NCBI GenBank assembly: GCA_944380875.1
Contig: CALWJA010000065.1
Coordinates: 1-35,759, forward strand
From: an uncultured Clostridia bacterium
GTDB lineage: Bacteria > Bacillota > Clostridia > Oscillospirales > Acutalibacteraceae
Direction: 5' to 3'
DNA length: 35,759 nucleotides
Shown here: positions 23,474 through 31,990 of the stretch, in pieces
How positions within the stretch are numbered: position 1 is the first letter of the stretch
Layout: the number at the start of each line of letters is the position of its first letter
Notes under the pieces: generated by a model
What the model saw: only the letters and a program-made list of their open reading frames with translations
Databases searched by the model: none
What the model was told of the DNA's origin: nothing
Translations under genes and position numbers: made by a program

Positions 23474-24484
23474 ATGTTTTCAAAAGACATCGGAATCGAT
23501 CTGGGAACAGCCAATACGCTGGTATTTATGAAAGGAAAGGGGATTGTCATGCGGGAACCTTCCGTGGTTGCAGTAGACGTCCGCAGCGACACCGTCTTGG
23601 CGGTGGGCACCCAGGCTAAGGATATGATCGGCAGGACGCCCGGCTCCATTGTAGCTGTGCGCCCTCTCAAAGACGGTGTAATTGCCGACTTTGATATCAC
23701 CGCCACTATGCTGAAACACTTTATTCGGAAAGCGGTAAAATCCACTTCCTTCTCCAAGCCGCGTATTGTGGTATGCATTCCCTCCGGCGTTACGGAAGTA
23801 GAACGCCGGGCCGTGGAGGATGCAGCCAGCCAGGCAGGCGCCAGCCATGTGGAATTGATTGCAGAACCTATGGCAGCTGCTATCGGCGCAGGTCTCCCTG
23901 TTGGGGATCCTACCGGAAGCATGGTTGTAGATATCGGCGGCGGCACTGCGGAAGTTGCCGTTATTTCCCTGGGAGATATCGTAACCTCCGTTTCCGTCCG
24001 TGTAGCGGGAGACAAATTTGACGAATCCATCATCTCTTATGTAAAGAGAAAATACAATCTACTTATCGGTGAGCGCACAGCGGAGCAGATCAAAATTTCC
24101 ATTGGATCCGCCTATCCAACCGAGGATACGGAAGGCGCCAGTGTGGAAATCAAAGGCCGCAATTTGGTAGACGGTCTGCCCAAAAACGTGACCATTACTG
24201 CGGAAGAAGTGCGGGAAGCTCTCAGTGATCCCCTTTCCACCATAGTAGACGCTATCAAGAGTACACTGGAAAAAACACCTCCGGAGCTCTCTGCGGATAT
24301 TATTGACCATGGCATCATGCTCACAGGCGGCGGCGCTCTGCTGCGGGGCTTGGATCTTCTGGTGGAGAAGGAAACGGGTATGCCCGTCCATGTGGCGGAA
24401 AGCCCCTTGGATTGCGTAGTAAACGGCACAGGTAAACGCCTTGAGCTAAACCTCCCCAGATCCTATTATAAAAACAAAAGATAA
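23474..24484 (+). CDS. mreB: Rod-shape-determining actin-like protein MreB
   Basis: Bacterial actin homologue that forms membrane-bound filaments guiding cell-wall elongation. The ATPase-fold motifs are intact: phosphate-1 [19 protein letters not shown], the connecting [15 protein letters not shown], phosphate-2 [18 protein letters not shown] and the adenosine motif [15 protein letters not shown]. Its 336 residues are normal, the start has AAAGGGG upstream, and the ending is typical. First gene of mreB-mreC-mreD-mrdA; a terminator-like hairpin at 24598 separates it from mreC, so MreB may be made in excess over MreC, as in other bacteria. Confidence 0.97.
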   Translation: MFSKDIGIDLGTANTLVFMKGKGIVMREPSVVAVDVRSDTVLAVGTQAKDMIGRTPGSIVAVRPLKDGVIADFDITATMLKHFIRKAVKSTSFSKPRIVVCIPSGVTEVERRAVEDAASQAGASHVELIAEPMAAAIGAGLPVGDPTGSMVVDIGGGTAEVAVISLGDIVTSVSVRVAGDKFDESIISYVKRKYNLLIGERTAEQIKISIGSAYPTEDTEGASVEIKGRNLVDGLPKNVTITAEEVREALSDPLSTIVDAIKSTLEKTPPELSADIIDHGIMLTGGGALLRGLDLLVEKETGMPVHVAESPLDCVVNGTGKRLELNLPRSYYKNKR

Positions 24485-24597
24485 TCACAACAGGCCTCCT
24501 CTGGATTTACCCGGCTGTGAATCCCTTTGGGGCAAAGCAGAACGGAAAAATCCTGTGTTCTGTTGTTAAATAGCAGCCCGGCTGCCTTATGAAAAAA

Positions 24598-24645
24598 AGG
24601 GTGGAGCCTGCATGTGTCAAATTGCCATGCTTCCACCCTATTTTT
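24598..24645. terminator. Hairpin with T tail between mreB and mreC
   Basis: AGGGTGGA plus GCATG (24598-24611) pairs with CATGC plus TCCACCCT (24626-24639), followed by ATTTTTG; an A run precedes it, so it could work both ways. It probably ends most mreB transcripts or attenuates entry into mreC. Confidence 0.75.
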
Positions 24646-24763
24646 GTATTTTTATGCTTTTCCGGTTTTATGTCCGCATGCAAATTCTCCGGCCGTTCCG
24701 GAACAGAAAGCACATATCCTTGCGCGGAAAAACCGGCCTTCCCGGAAAGGAGCAACGATCAGC

Positions 24764-25792
24764 ATGAAGGAAGTACTGCACACAAAAAAATTTAAGATCC
24801 TGCTTTTTGCCGTCCTTGTTTTATTTGGGTTTTCCATTTTTTCGGGAAGCGGTGGAATAATGGCCAGTGCTCTGAGCGTCGTTTCCATCCCTACCCAAAG
24901 AGTAAGCACGTCGGTATCCAACAATGCTGCCGTAGCGGCCCAGAACGCCTCCGCCTCCAAGGAGGATCTTCTGGCTGAAAATCAGCAGCTCCGGGATCGG
25001 ATTTCCGAACTGGAAACCCAGCTGGTAGACTACTACGACCTGAAAAAGGAAAATGCCCAACTATATAAGTATCTGGACATGAAACAGGAAAATCCCGATT
25101 TTAAGCCTGTGGCGGCTTCCGTCATCGGCAGGGATCCCAATACTCTATACTGTTTTACTATCGATCAGGGCACCAATTCGGGTATTTCCGTCAACGACCC
25201 GGTTGTGACAGATGAAGGCGTGGTGGGATGGGTTTCCGCCGTTAATTCCATATCGGCTAAAGTGACCACCATTCTTTCACCGGATACAAAAATCGGCGGC
25301 CTGACGGAATCGAGCTCCAATGCGGGAGCCACCGATAAAGTAACAGGGGATTCCGGCGTAATCGCCACTAATATTAAACTTTCCGACCAGGGGCTCATAA
25401 AGCTTCAGTACCTGACCGCTGAAACAAAAGCCAAAGCGGGTGATATTGTAGTTACCAGCGGCTTGGGCGGATTATATCCAGCCAATCTCAAAATAGGAAC
25501 GATCACCTCCATAGAACATGAGGAATACGACGTTTCTCTCTATGCTTTGGTAAAACCTTTTGTGGATGTTACAACTGTTCGGGACGTAATGGTGCTTACG
25601 GAATTTGATGGGCAGGGTGAAATTCTCTCTGCGGGAGATTCTTCCGGAATTTTCGTTTCCTCGGATTCTTCTTCCTCTTCCGAATCCTCCGGCACATCCA
25701 GCGCCTCCTCTTCTGAAGGTTCTTCTTCCTCCTCGAACAGCTCGTCTTCCGCTTCTTCCAATAGCTCCTCGAGCTCTTCGTCTTCCCGATAA
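24764..25792 (+). CDS. mreC: Rod-shape-determining protein MreC with Ser-rich tail, 342 aa
   Basis: ATG 24764 (AAAGGAG 11 bases upstream) is preferred to an earlier in-frame ATG at 24614 that lies within the terminator. One N-terminal membrane helix (KILLFAVLVLFGFSIFS) is followed by a coiled coil (about 66-110, LLAENQQLRDRISELETQL) and the extracellular beta-barrel domain (VIGRDPNTLYCFTIDQGTN..., GVVGWVSAV, GLGGLYPANLKIG), as in MreC. MreC links MreB and MreD to PBP2 and activates the elongasome. The last about 45 residues are almost pure Ser with a few Glu, Gly, Ala and Asn; this low-complexity, probably disordered tail lies outside the membrane and is not part of the core family. Confidence 0.95.
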   Translation: MKEVLHTKKFKILLFAVLVLFGFSIFSGSGGIMASALSVVSIPTQRVSTSVSNNAAVAAQNASASKEDLLAENQQLRDRISELETQLVDYYDLKKENAQLYKYLDMKQENPDFKPVAASVIGRDPNTLYCFTIDQGTNSGISVNDPVVTDEGVVGWVSAVNSISAKVTTILSPDTKIGGLTESSSNAGATDKVTGDSGVIATNIKLSDQGLIKLQYLTAETKAKAGDIVVTSGLGGLYPANLKIGTITSIEHEEYDVSLYALVKPFVDVTTVRDVMVLTEFDGQGEILSAGDSSGIFVSSDSSSSSESSGTSSASSSEGSSSSSNSSSSASSNSSSSSSSSR

Positions 25793-25854
25793 AAGGCAGC
25801 TTATGGAGATGCTCTTTTGTCTGCCCGTATTCTGATTTGAAAGGAGGCCAGGCC

Positions 25855-26364
25855 TTGAATCGTTATTCCATCCTCCGGTGGCTTGCCTATGGGCTGGAAC
25901 TTTTTATTCTTTTTATTTTGCAGGAAACACCCGGTTTATCCATTTCCATCCTGGGGGAAAAGGCCTTTCTCCTTCTTCCGGCTGCCCTTTCCATAGCCTT
26001 GTTTGAAACCAATCTTCCCGCCATGTCCTTTGGTATAGTGGCCGGTGTTCTGGCGGATTTCGGTATGGGGCATCCTCCGGGTTTCCATGCCATTCTTTTG
26101 GCTGTGCTCTGCTTTTTCTTGAGCGAGCTTGCGACAAACCTGATCCATACCAACTTCCTCACAGGGCTATTAACAGGCTTGGCCGGATGTATCCTTGTGC
26201 TTTTCCTGCAATGGTTTGTTATGTGCCTTATGGCAGGAAGCGAATTTCCAGAATATATTTTTGTTCGCCATTATCTGCCCCGGCTGGCATGTACCGCTAT
26301 TCCCATCCCTGTTTTCTATTATTTCAACCGAGCTTTGGGTCTTTTCATCCGTGAAAAGGAATAA
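25855..26364 (+). CDS. mreD: Rod-shape-determining protein MreD, 169 aa
   Basis: A small, very hydrophobic protein with five or six predicted helices, such as LELFILFILQETPG and MSFGIVAGVLADFGMGHPPG, the latter the typical MreD core. The start is a TTG at 25855 with AAAGGAGG exactly 7 bases upstream; the frame extends to an earlier TTG at 25837 that lies inside the ribosome site. It sits 62 bases after mreC and 63 before mrdA, and is part of the elongasome membrane complex. Confidence 0.92.
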   Translation: MNRYSILRWLAYGLELFILFILQETPGLSISILGEKAFLLLPAALSIALFETNLPAMSFGIVAGVLADFGMGHPPGFHAILLAVLCFFLSELATNLIHTNFLTGLLTGLAGCILVLFLQWFVMCLMAGSEFPEYIFVRHYLPRLACTAIPIPVFYYFNRALGLFIREKE

Positions 26365-26381
26365 TTTCGTTTTTAGTCCTT

Positions 26382-26404
26382 CGCCGGATGATTTCCGGCG
26401 TTTT
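26382..26404 (+). terminator. Small hairpin between mreD and mrdA
   Basis: CGCCGGA (26382-26388) pairs with TCCGGCG (26394-26400), followed by TTTTC, just before the mrdA ribosome site (GCAAAGGAGG). It may be a weak attenuator; the 7-bp stem and short T run make full termination unlikely. Confidence 0.45.
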
Positions 26405-26427
26405 CCCCGGCAAAGGAGGCCGTTCAC

Positions 26428-28551
26428 ATGGAAGATAAAAAGAAATCGAAAGGCCGTATGCTGCTTCTCGTTTTAATGCCGCTTCTCATTTTAGGGGTGT
26501 ATGTGCTCCGTCTGTATGACTGGCAGATTCTCAATGGAGCTTCCTGGCTTGCCAAGGCGGATAACTCCACCCAGACAATCGTCACCATGGAAGCTGCCCG
26601 CGGTGAAATTCTGGACTGCAACGGCAATCCTCTTGCTGTGAACAAAACCAGCTATTCAGTGGTTTTCAATTGGCTCTACATGAAACAGGAGACCTATGAA
26701 GAAACCATCAAAACCGAAAACGCCACCATTTTAAGCCTTATAAAGCTTTTGGATAAAGAGGGCGTAGAATGGCTGGATACGCTGCCCATTACAATCGATG
26801 AGAACGGTTCCTACCAGTTCAAGGAAGATTCGGAACGGGAGATCAACACCCTGAAGGGCAAAGACTACGCAGACGTGAACAGCTACGCGACCGCAGATAT
26901 CTGCATGGAAAATCTCATTAAAAAATATGAGGTAGAGGGCTATTCCAAGGAAGAAACCCGGGATATTGTTTCCGTCCGCTATAATATGGTGAAGGAACAG
27001 TTTGATACCTCTTCCCCCTACACCTTTGCAGAGGACATCCCTCTGGACTTGGTCACCGTCATCAGCGAAAACTCTTCCAAACTTCCCGGCGTAACAGTGG
27101 AAGTAACTACAAGCCGGGAATATTATGATACGTCCCTGATCCCGCAGATCGTGGGCCAGATGGGAAAGATCAGTTCCCAGGAAGAGTACGAGGAGCTGAA
27201 AGATAAAGGGTATTCTTATGACAGTCTTTTGGGAAAAAGCGGCATCGAAGAAGCATATGAGGATATCCTTCGGGGAAAAGCCGGCGAAAAAATGGTGGAG
27301 ACCACTTCTACCGGTCAGTTGGCCAGCGAAACGGTGACGAAGGCGCCGGAAGCGGGAAACACCATCTATTTGACTATCGACAGCGACCTGCAGAGAGTAG
27401 CAAACGCTTCCCTGGAAAAGAATATCAAAGCAACCCGGGAAAACGGAGAAGCCCTCTGCGAGCAAAACTATAAAGGCTCCGATTCCGGATGGGGAGAAGA
27501 CTGCTGGGCCGGAGGCGCTGTAGTCCTGGATGTGAAAACAGGAGGCGTCCTGGCTGCGGGTTCAGCCCCGGGTTATGATAGTGTCCGGGCCCAGGAAGAT
27601 TCCAGTTATTACGCTTCCCTGCTGGAACAGGAAGGAAATCCCCTTGTAAACAAAGCTTTCAGCGGCGCTTTTACGCCTGGTTCCTGCTTTAAGCCTGTAG
27701 TTGCCTGTGCCGCCCTGGAAGAAGGATGCATCACCAATTCCACAGTTATTACCTGCCGGAGAAAGTACGACCGGTTCGAAAACGATAATTATCATACGTG
27801 TCTGGGATATCATGGCCCCATTACCCTTCGGACAGCTCTGGCAAAATCCTGCAACATATTCTTCTATGAAACCGGCTATCGCCTGGGAATCGATGCGTTG
27901 GATCTCTATTGCCAGCGGTTTGGATTGGGTGTAAAGACCGGCGTGGAGACCGGTGAAAGCGCAGGAATCCTTGCAGGGCCCGATACCAAAGACGGCGTCT
28001 GGCGGGACGGCGATACTCTGAATGCCGCCATCGGCCAGAGTGATTACGCATTTACACCCTTGCAGCTTGCAACCATGGCAGCTACCATCGCCAACGACGG
28101 CACCCGGCTGAAAACTACAGTTATCAAGCAGATTACCGATTATACCCGGACAGATGTGATCCAGGAAATCACACCCACTGTTGCGGATACGGTGGAAGTT
28201 TCCAAGGAAAACATTGGTTATGTAAAAGAAGGTATGGAAGCCGTTGTGACGGAAGGTACGGCACAGACCTCTCTGGGAAATTATCCCGTGAAGGTGGTGG
28301 GCAAAACAGGAACGGCCCAGACCAACGGATCCGATAATGTTGTTTTCGTAGGATATGCCCCTGCGGATAACCCGGAAATAGCGGTAGCTGTGGTATTGGA
28401 TCACGGCGCTACCAGTTCTTATTGCCAGAATGTAGTAATAGATCTTCTCAATGCGTATTTCTATGATGCCACTGTGGATGAAGATGGTAATATTACAATG
28501 CCCAAGCAGGAATCAGCCGGAAATTCTTCTTCCAGTTCTTCTGAAGAATAA
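26428..28551 (+). CDS. mrdA: Penicillin-binding protein 2 (elongasome transpeptidase), 707 aa
   Basis: A class B PBP that cross-links peptidoglycan during side-wall growth. An N-terminal anchor (about 11-29) precedes the dimerisation domain, with the signature AARGEILDCNGNPLAVN (57-72). The transpeptidase motifs are complete: S-C-F-K (Ser419, Lys422, within TPGSCFKP), S-C-N (474-476) and K-T-G (626-628). Cys in the second position of SxxK, instead of the usual Thr, is uncommon. The C-terminus ends in a short Ser/Glu run (NSSSSSSEE), echoing the MreC tail. Start at ATG 26428 with AAAGGAGG. The roughly 230-base spacer afterwards holds no minC. Confidence 0.95.
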   Translation: MEDKKKSKGRMLLLVLMPLLILGVYVLRLYDWQILNGASWLAKADNSTQTIVTMEAARGEILDCNGNPLAVNKTSYSVVFNWLYMKQETYEETIKTENATILSLIKLLDKEGVEWLDTLPITIDENGSYQFKEDSEREINTLKGKDYADVNSYATADICMENLIKKYEVEGYSKEETRDIVSVRYNMVKEQFDTSSPYTFAEDIPLDLVTVISENSSKLPGVTVEVTTSREYYDTSLIPQIVGQMGKISSQEEYEELKDKGYSYDSLLGKSGIEEAYEDILRGKAGEKMVETTSTGQLASETVTKAPEAGNTIYLTIDSDLQRVANASLEKNIKATRENGEALCEQNYKGSDSGWGEDCWAGGAVVLDVKTGGVLAAGSAPGYDSVRAQEDSSYYASLLEQEGNPLVNKAFSGAFTPGSCFKPVVACAALEEGCITNSTVITCRRKYDRFENDNYHTCLGYHGPITLRTALAKSCNIFFYETGYRLGIDALDLYCQRFGLGVKTGVETGESAGILAGPDTKDGVWRDGDTLNAAIGQSDYAFTPLQLATMAATIANDGTRLKTTVIKQITDYTRTDVIQEITPTVADTVEVSKENIGYVKEGMEAVVTEGTAQTSLGNYPVKVVGKTGTAQTNGSDNVVFVGYAPADNPEIAVAVVLDHGATSSYCQNVVIDLLNAYFYDATVDEDGNITMPKQESAGNSSSSSSEE

Positions 28552-28739
28552 GAAGTTTACAGCAGCAAAATCATTGTTTTTATTCCTGCTATATGCGGCA
28601 ATTTTTTCTTGATGTTCCTGTATATTCCTGGATGGTTTATCCGAATATTTCCGTATTGTGCATCCTGCCGGGAAAACACCCTTTGTTTTGGTGTTCATAC
28701 TGAAAAACACAAACAACGCCTTCTTCCTGCAAAAAGTTT

Positions 28740-28768
28740 TTGCTTTCTCAGATGGATTGTGTTAGTAT
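28740..28768 (+). promoter_or_regulatory. Candidate promoter of the MinD-like gene
   Basis: TTGCTT (28740-28745) and TAGTAT (28763-28768) lie 17 bases apart, immediately before GTGAGG and the ATG at 28787. This suggests separate expression from mrdA. The rest of 28552-28739 shows small AT-rich hairpins only. Confidence 0.4.
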
Positions 28769-28786
28769 TAGAGTGAGGTTGTATCT

Positions 28787-29533
28787 ATGGGAGTTGTTAC
28801 ATGCATAACATCGGGAAAGGGTGGAGTTGGGAAATCTTCCCTCTGCGCCGGTCTCGGTGCTGCTCTTGCAAAACGTGGCCGGAGGGTTCTCCTGATAGAC
28901 GGAGACGCCGGTCTTCCTGCATTGGATCTTTTTCTCTCCTGTGCGGAGGAAAGGGTCTATGATATTGCCGATGTAGTCGCTGGGCGGGCGGCTGTGAAAG
29001 ACGCCTTATATCCCTGTCCTTGGGAAGAAAGGTTATGGCTTTTGCCCGCGCCATCCCAGGAAAAAGACTGCATCAGCCCTCTGGTTATGCGGCAGGTAAT
29101 GGATCTGCTGATCCCCTATTACGATCATATTTTGATTGATTGTCCTGCGGGGCTGGGAACCGGTTTCCGCAGCGCTGCTTCTGCTGCCCAGCGTGCCTTG
29201 GTGGTTGCAACACCCGATCCGGTCTGTATCCGGGCAAGCGCCAAAACCAGGTTGGAACTGGAATTGGCCGGTGTTTCCCAGCAAAGGCTTGTCATCAACC
29301 GTTTTCATGCGGAAAGCTTTCGTTCGCAAAAAGTTTTCTCTGATCTGGACGCCGTAATAGACACAGCGGGAATACGGCTCATTGCCGTTATTCCGGAAGA
29401 TCCGGAGTTGCCTCTCCGGGAAGCTTCCGGTCTCCCTCTTCCTCTGCATTCCAAAGCCGCCATGGCGTTTGCCAGGCTGGCCGCCCGGCTGGAAGGAGAA
29501 CAAATCCCTCTGGCTTCTCTGCACAAATTTTAA
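28787..29533 (+). CDS. minD: MinD-like ParA/Mrp-family ATPase, 248 aa
   Basis: A deviant Walker A ATPase: [10 protein letters not shown] (residues 9-18, signature Lys11), switch region [16 protein letters not shown], Walker [15 protein letters not shown], and the [15 protein letters not shown] stretch, as in MinD. MinD normally recruits MinC to block FtsZ away from mid-cell. Differences are visible: the sequence is about 15-20 residues shorter than typical MinD and ends IPLASLHKF without the basic amphipathic membrane-binding helix, and neither minC nor minE is adjacent. Its position between mrdA and mgsA is where Clostridial min genes sit, so it is probably the MinD descendant, but a different ParA-like job is possible. 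The start has GTGAGG upstream. Confidence 0.8.
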   Translation: MGVVTCITSGKGGVGKSSLCAGLGAALAKRGRRVLLIDGDAGLPALDLFLSCAEERVYDIADVVAGRAAVKDALYPCPWEERLWLLPAPSQEKDCISPLVMRQVMDLLIPYYDHILIDCPAGLGTGFRSAASAAQRALVVATPDPVCIRASAKTRLELELAGVSQQRLVINRFHAESFRSQKVFSDLDAVIDTAGIRLIAVIPEDPELPLREASGLPLPLHSKAAMAFARLAARLEGEQIPLASLHKF

Positions 29534-29541
29534 AAATGAAT

Positions 29542-29578
29542 GCCGGTTTTCAAAACCGGCCCATGTCTCTGTTATAAT
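29542..29578 (+). promoter_or_regulatory. Hairpin plus promoter ahead of mgsA
   Basis: GCCGGTTTT-C-AAAACCGGC (29542-29560) is a perfect palindrome 8 bases after the MinD-like gene and may end its transcript, though no T run follows. A perfect TATAAT at 29573-29578 lies downstream; its best -35 (TTCAAA, 29549-29554, 18-base spacing) sits inside the palindrome. Confidence 0.45.
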
Positions 29579-29600
29579 TCTACGAAGGAGGAATTTCCAG

Positions 29601-29999
29601 ATGAATATTGCGCTGATCGCTCACGATTCTAAGAAAGAGTTAATGGTTCAGTTCTGCATTGCCTATTGCGGCGTATTAAGCCGACATCTTCTTTGCGCTA
29701 CAGGCACTACCGGCAAAATGGTATCTGAGGCGACCGGCCTGCAGATCCAGAAATTTTTAAGCGGTTCCCAGGGCGGAGATCAACAGATTGCTGCCAGGAT
29801 CGCCTGCAATGAAGTGGATCTTCTCCTCTTCTTCCGGGATCCTCTCACTCCCAAGCCCCATGAACCCAACGATATGAACCTTCTCCGCCTTTGCGATGTG
29901 CACAATATTCCGGTAGCTACCAATATTGCAACCGCTGAAGTTCTGATCCATGGCTTGGAGCGGGGCGATCTGGATTGGAGAAATTACGTCCGGGATTAA
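29601..29999 (+). CDS. mgsA: Methylglyoxal synthase, 132 aa
   Basis: Converts dihydroxyacetone phosphate to methylglyoxal and phosphate, a bypass used when phosphate is short or sugar phosphates build up. The active-site pieces are in order: [10 protein letters not shown] (His8, Lys12), ATGTTG phosphate loop (33-38), [13 protein letters not shown] (catalytic Asp60), the [14 protein letters not shown]-like [14 protein letters not shown], and [10 protein letters not shown] (His101). GAAGGAGG precedes the ATG. mgsA next to min and mre genes is a recurrent Clostridial arrangement rather than a sign of shared function. Confidence 0.95.
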   Translation: MNIALIAHDSKKELMVQFCIAYCGVLSRHLLCATGTTGKMVSEATGLQIQKFLSGSQGGDQQIAARIACNEVDLLLFFRDPLTPKPHEPNDMNLLRLCDVHNIPVATNIATAEVLIHGLERGDLDWRNYVRD

Positions 30000-30063
30000 G
30001 GCTTTAAAGGCTCACGCAAATATTTAGATTCTAGTATTTTATTGTTAACAAGCAAAACACCGG

Positions 30064-30097
30064 AGCTGCCAGGGAAAACATAATTTTCCTTGGCTCA
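30064..30097 (+). terminator. Hairpin after mgsA
   Basis: GAG plus CCAGGGAAAA pairs with TTTTCCTTGG plus CTC (one G-T pair and a small bulge). There is no T tract, so it may be an RNA-end or pause structure. The 30000-30107 stretch shows nothing else. Confidence 0.4.
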
Positions 30098-30107
30098 TCC
30101 GATTATA

Positions 30108-30355
30108 CCGGGCACCGAACGGACCGAGTAACCGTATTTTCCCGCCACAGAGAGGAACGCGCGGCTGAGAGCGTTCTGCGAAGGAGATCGGCGAAGACAG
30201 CCGGGAGCCCGGGCGTTATCCCTCCGCTTGAGGGAAAAAAGGGAAAACCGGAAGGCACTTCTGCTTTTTGGGAAGAATCGGATGGTTTTCTGAAAAAGGG
30301 TGGCACCGCGGGGTTTATTCCTCGTCCCTTTGCGTTTGCAGGGACGGGGATTTTT
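30108..30355 (+). promoter_or_regulatory. T-box riboswitch controlling hisS-aspS
   Basis: The conserved T-box core AAGGGTGGCACCGCGG is at 30296-30311. Stem I is closed by CCGGGC (30108-30113) with GCCCGG (30207-30212) and carries the AGTA motif (30127-30130), the AG bulge (CAGAGAGG, about 30148-30155) and a GAACGC...GCGTTC apical stem. Opposite AGTA, the specifier position reads GAAGACAG; the likely specifier is GAC (30196-30198), an aspartate codon. The terminator is CCTCGTCCCT (30320-30329) with AGGGACGGGG (30340-30349) and ATTTTTC. The competing antiterminator uses AAGGG with the CCCTT of the terminator arm. Uncharged tRNA would open transcription into both synthetase genes. Confidence 0.93.
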
Positions 30356-30484
30356 CTATCTTTCCCCCCGCGTATGGTTTTCCGCCATAAACCTTCTTTT
30401 GAGCATACGCATAAAGCATACGCAGACCGAAAACGGCTGCTGCAAATTTTACAGTCTGGAAATATGGAAAGGACGGATGTTAGA

Positions 30485-31804
30485 ATGGCACTGCTCACAC
30501 AGGCTCCCAGGGGCACACAGGACATTTTGCCCGCCGATTCGGCAAAATGGCAGAAAATGGAAGACGTTATGCGGCAGGAGGCCCATTTGCAGGGCTTCGG
30601 GGAAATCCGCACTCCTGTGTTTGAGCACACGGAGCTGTTCCTGCGCAGCGTAGGAGAAACCACAGATGTTGTGCAGAAAGAAATGTATACCTTCAAGGAT
30701 AAGGGGGATCGTTCCATTACCCTGCGGCCTGAAGGCACGGCGGGCGCAGTACGCGCCATGCTGGAACACGGCTTATATAACGAGGGGCTTCCTGTAAAGC
30801 TCTATTATTTCACTTCCTGTTACCGGTACGAAAAAGCCCAGAAAGGCCGTCTGCGGGAATTCCATCAGTTTGGCGTGGAAATGTTCGGCAGCGCCTCCCC
30901 TTTGGCGGACGCTCAGGTCATAGCCCTGGCCGCTTCCGTATTCCAAAGGCTGGGGATCCGGGATCTGTCTCTGGAAATCAACTCCATTGGATGCCCGGAA
31001 TGCCGCGCCCGGTATACTGCCGCCCTGAAAGAGTATTTTTCCGCCTATACGGATCAGCTTTGCGAAACCTGCCTTTCCCGGCTGGAAAGAAACCCCATGC
31101 GTATTTTGGACTGCAAAAGCCCCATATGCGCAGGAATCGCCGAAGGCGCTCCCCGGATGCTGGATTATCTCTGCGAGGACTGTTCCCGCCATTTTGAAGG
31201 TGTAAAGCATTCTCTCACGGAAATCGGCATTCCCTATACCGTGAATCCCACTATTGTCCGGGGATTGGATTATTATACCCGCACAGTGTTTGAGTTCATA
31301 AGCACCGCTACAGGCGCGCCCCTGACCGTCTGCGCCGGAGGCCGGTATGACGGTTTGGTGGAGGAAATGGGCGGTCCCTCCATGCCTGCTCTGGGCTTTG
31401 GCCTGGGTATGGAACGGGCTCTGATGATTCTGGAAGCCCAGAAAGCGGATCTGGCCGAAAAGAACCCCTGCAGCGTATTTATTGCAGCTTTAGGGGAAGA
31501 AGCTTCCTTCGCCGCGTTCCGTATGGCTCATGAACTCCGCCTTTCCGGAATCAGCGCCGCCTGCGATGTAAATGGAAGAGGGCTGAAAGCCCAGATGAAA
31601 TATGCGGATAAAATCGGCGCCTTGTATAGCATGGTTCTGGGAGACAACGAGCTCCAGACCGGGGAAGCCGTTTTGAAGAACATGGAAACCGGCGAGAAGC
31701 ATACCGTTTTTATTGGAGATGGTTTCCTGGAGCAGTTCGCCGCCATCGAAGCGGAAGACGACCTGAAAAGGGATTTCCCCCAACTTTCCGAAAATAAGGA
31801 ATAA
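30485..31804 (+). CDS. hisS: Histidyl-tRNA synthetase, 439 aa
   Basis: A class II synthetase charging tRNA-His. ATG 30485 gives the family opening LLTQAPRGTQDILP; the upstream frame runs back into the T-box terminator. Motif 2 region FTSCYRYEKAQKGRLREFHQ, the TLRPEGTAGAVRAML histidine-binding segment, the HisRS-specific RGLDYYTRTVFEF, and motif 3 GFGLGMERALMIL are all present. A Cys-rich stretch (CPECRARY, CETCLSR, CEDC) occurs in many Clostridial HisRS insertion domains. The C-terminal about 95 residues are the anticodon-binding domain. Long HisRS with no HisZ features. Confidence 0.97.
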   Translation: MALLTQAPRGTQDILPADSAKWQKMEDVMRQEAHLQGFGEIRTPVFEHTELFLRSVGETTDVVQKEMYTFKDKGDRSITLRPEGTAGAVRAMLEHGLYNEGLPVKLYYFTSCYRYEKAQKGRLREFHQFGVEMFGSASPLADAQVIALAASVFQRLGIRDLSLEINSIGCPECRARYTAALKEYFSAYTDQLCETCLSRLERNPMRILDCKSPICAGIAEGAPRMLDYLCEDCSRHFEGVKHSLTEIGIPYTVNPTIVRGLDYYTRTVFEFISTATGAPLTVCAGGRYDGLVEEMGGPSMPALGFGLGMERALMILEAQKADLAEKNPCSVFIAALGEEASFAAFRMAHELRLSGISAACDVNGRGLKAQMKYADKIGALYSMVLGDNELQTGEAVLKNMETGEKHTVFIGDGFLEQFAAIEAEDDLKRDFPQLSENKE

Positions 31805-31810
31805 GGGGTC

Positions 31811-31861
31811 CAAACAAAGCGAAAATACGGGATAGCGCGGTGCGCGATTCCGGTTTGTTTG
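31811..31861 (+). repeat. Long stem-loop between hisS and aspS
   Basis: CAAACAAA (31811-31818) pairs with TTTGTTTG (31854-31861); inside, CGGGA with TTCCG (31828-31832, 31848-31852) and GCGC with GCGC (31835-31838, 31842-31845). There is no T run, so it is more likely an RNA-processing or stability element than a terminator. Confidence 0.5.
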
Positions 31862-31888
31862 TCACAAATACCACAATCCACAATCGGC

Positions 31889-31919
31889 GGAAACAGGATA
31901 AAGCGCAGGAAACAGGATA
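31889..31919 (+). repeat. Short direct repeat before aspS
   Basis: GGAAACAGGATA occurs at 31889-31900 and again at 31908-31919 with a 7-base spacer, in the untranslated stretch upstream of the aspS ribosome site. Confidence 0.5.
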
Positions 31920-31990
31920 TATCCAAAAAACGGATACCTGCATGCGATTTTTCGGTTTTCCGCGGTGAATATATCGGAGGGACAAAGAAT

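Noticed and set aside
25660-25792. TCC/TCT-rich tract as a possible satellite or CRISPR-like array
   Set aside because: It encodes the serine tail of MreC; there are no equal-length spacers or constant repeats.
30042-30108. A standard promoter for the T-box transcript
   Set aside because: TTGTTA (30042), CATAAT (30079) and TTATAC (30103) do not combine with 16-18 base spacing, so no promoter is claimed.
31805-31990. A second T-box ahead of aspS
   Set aside because: The T-box core sequence and a terminator with a T run are both absent; only a plain stem-loop and a direct repeat are seen.
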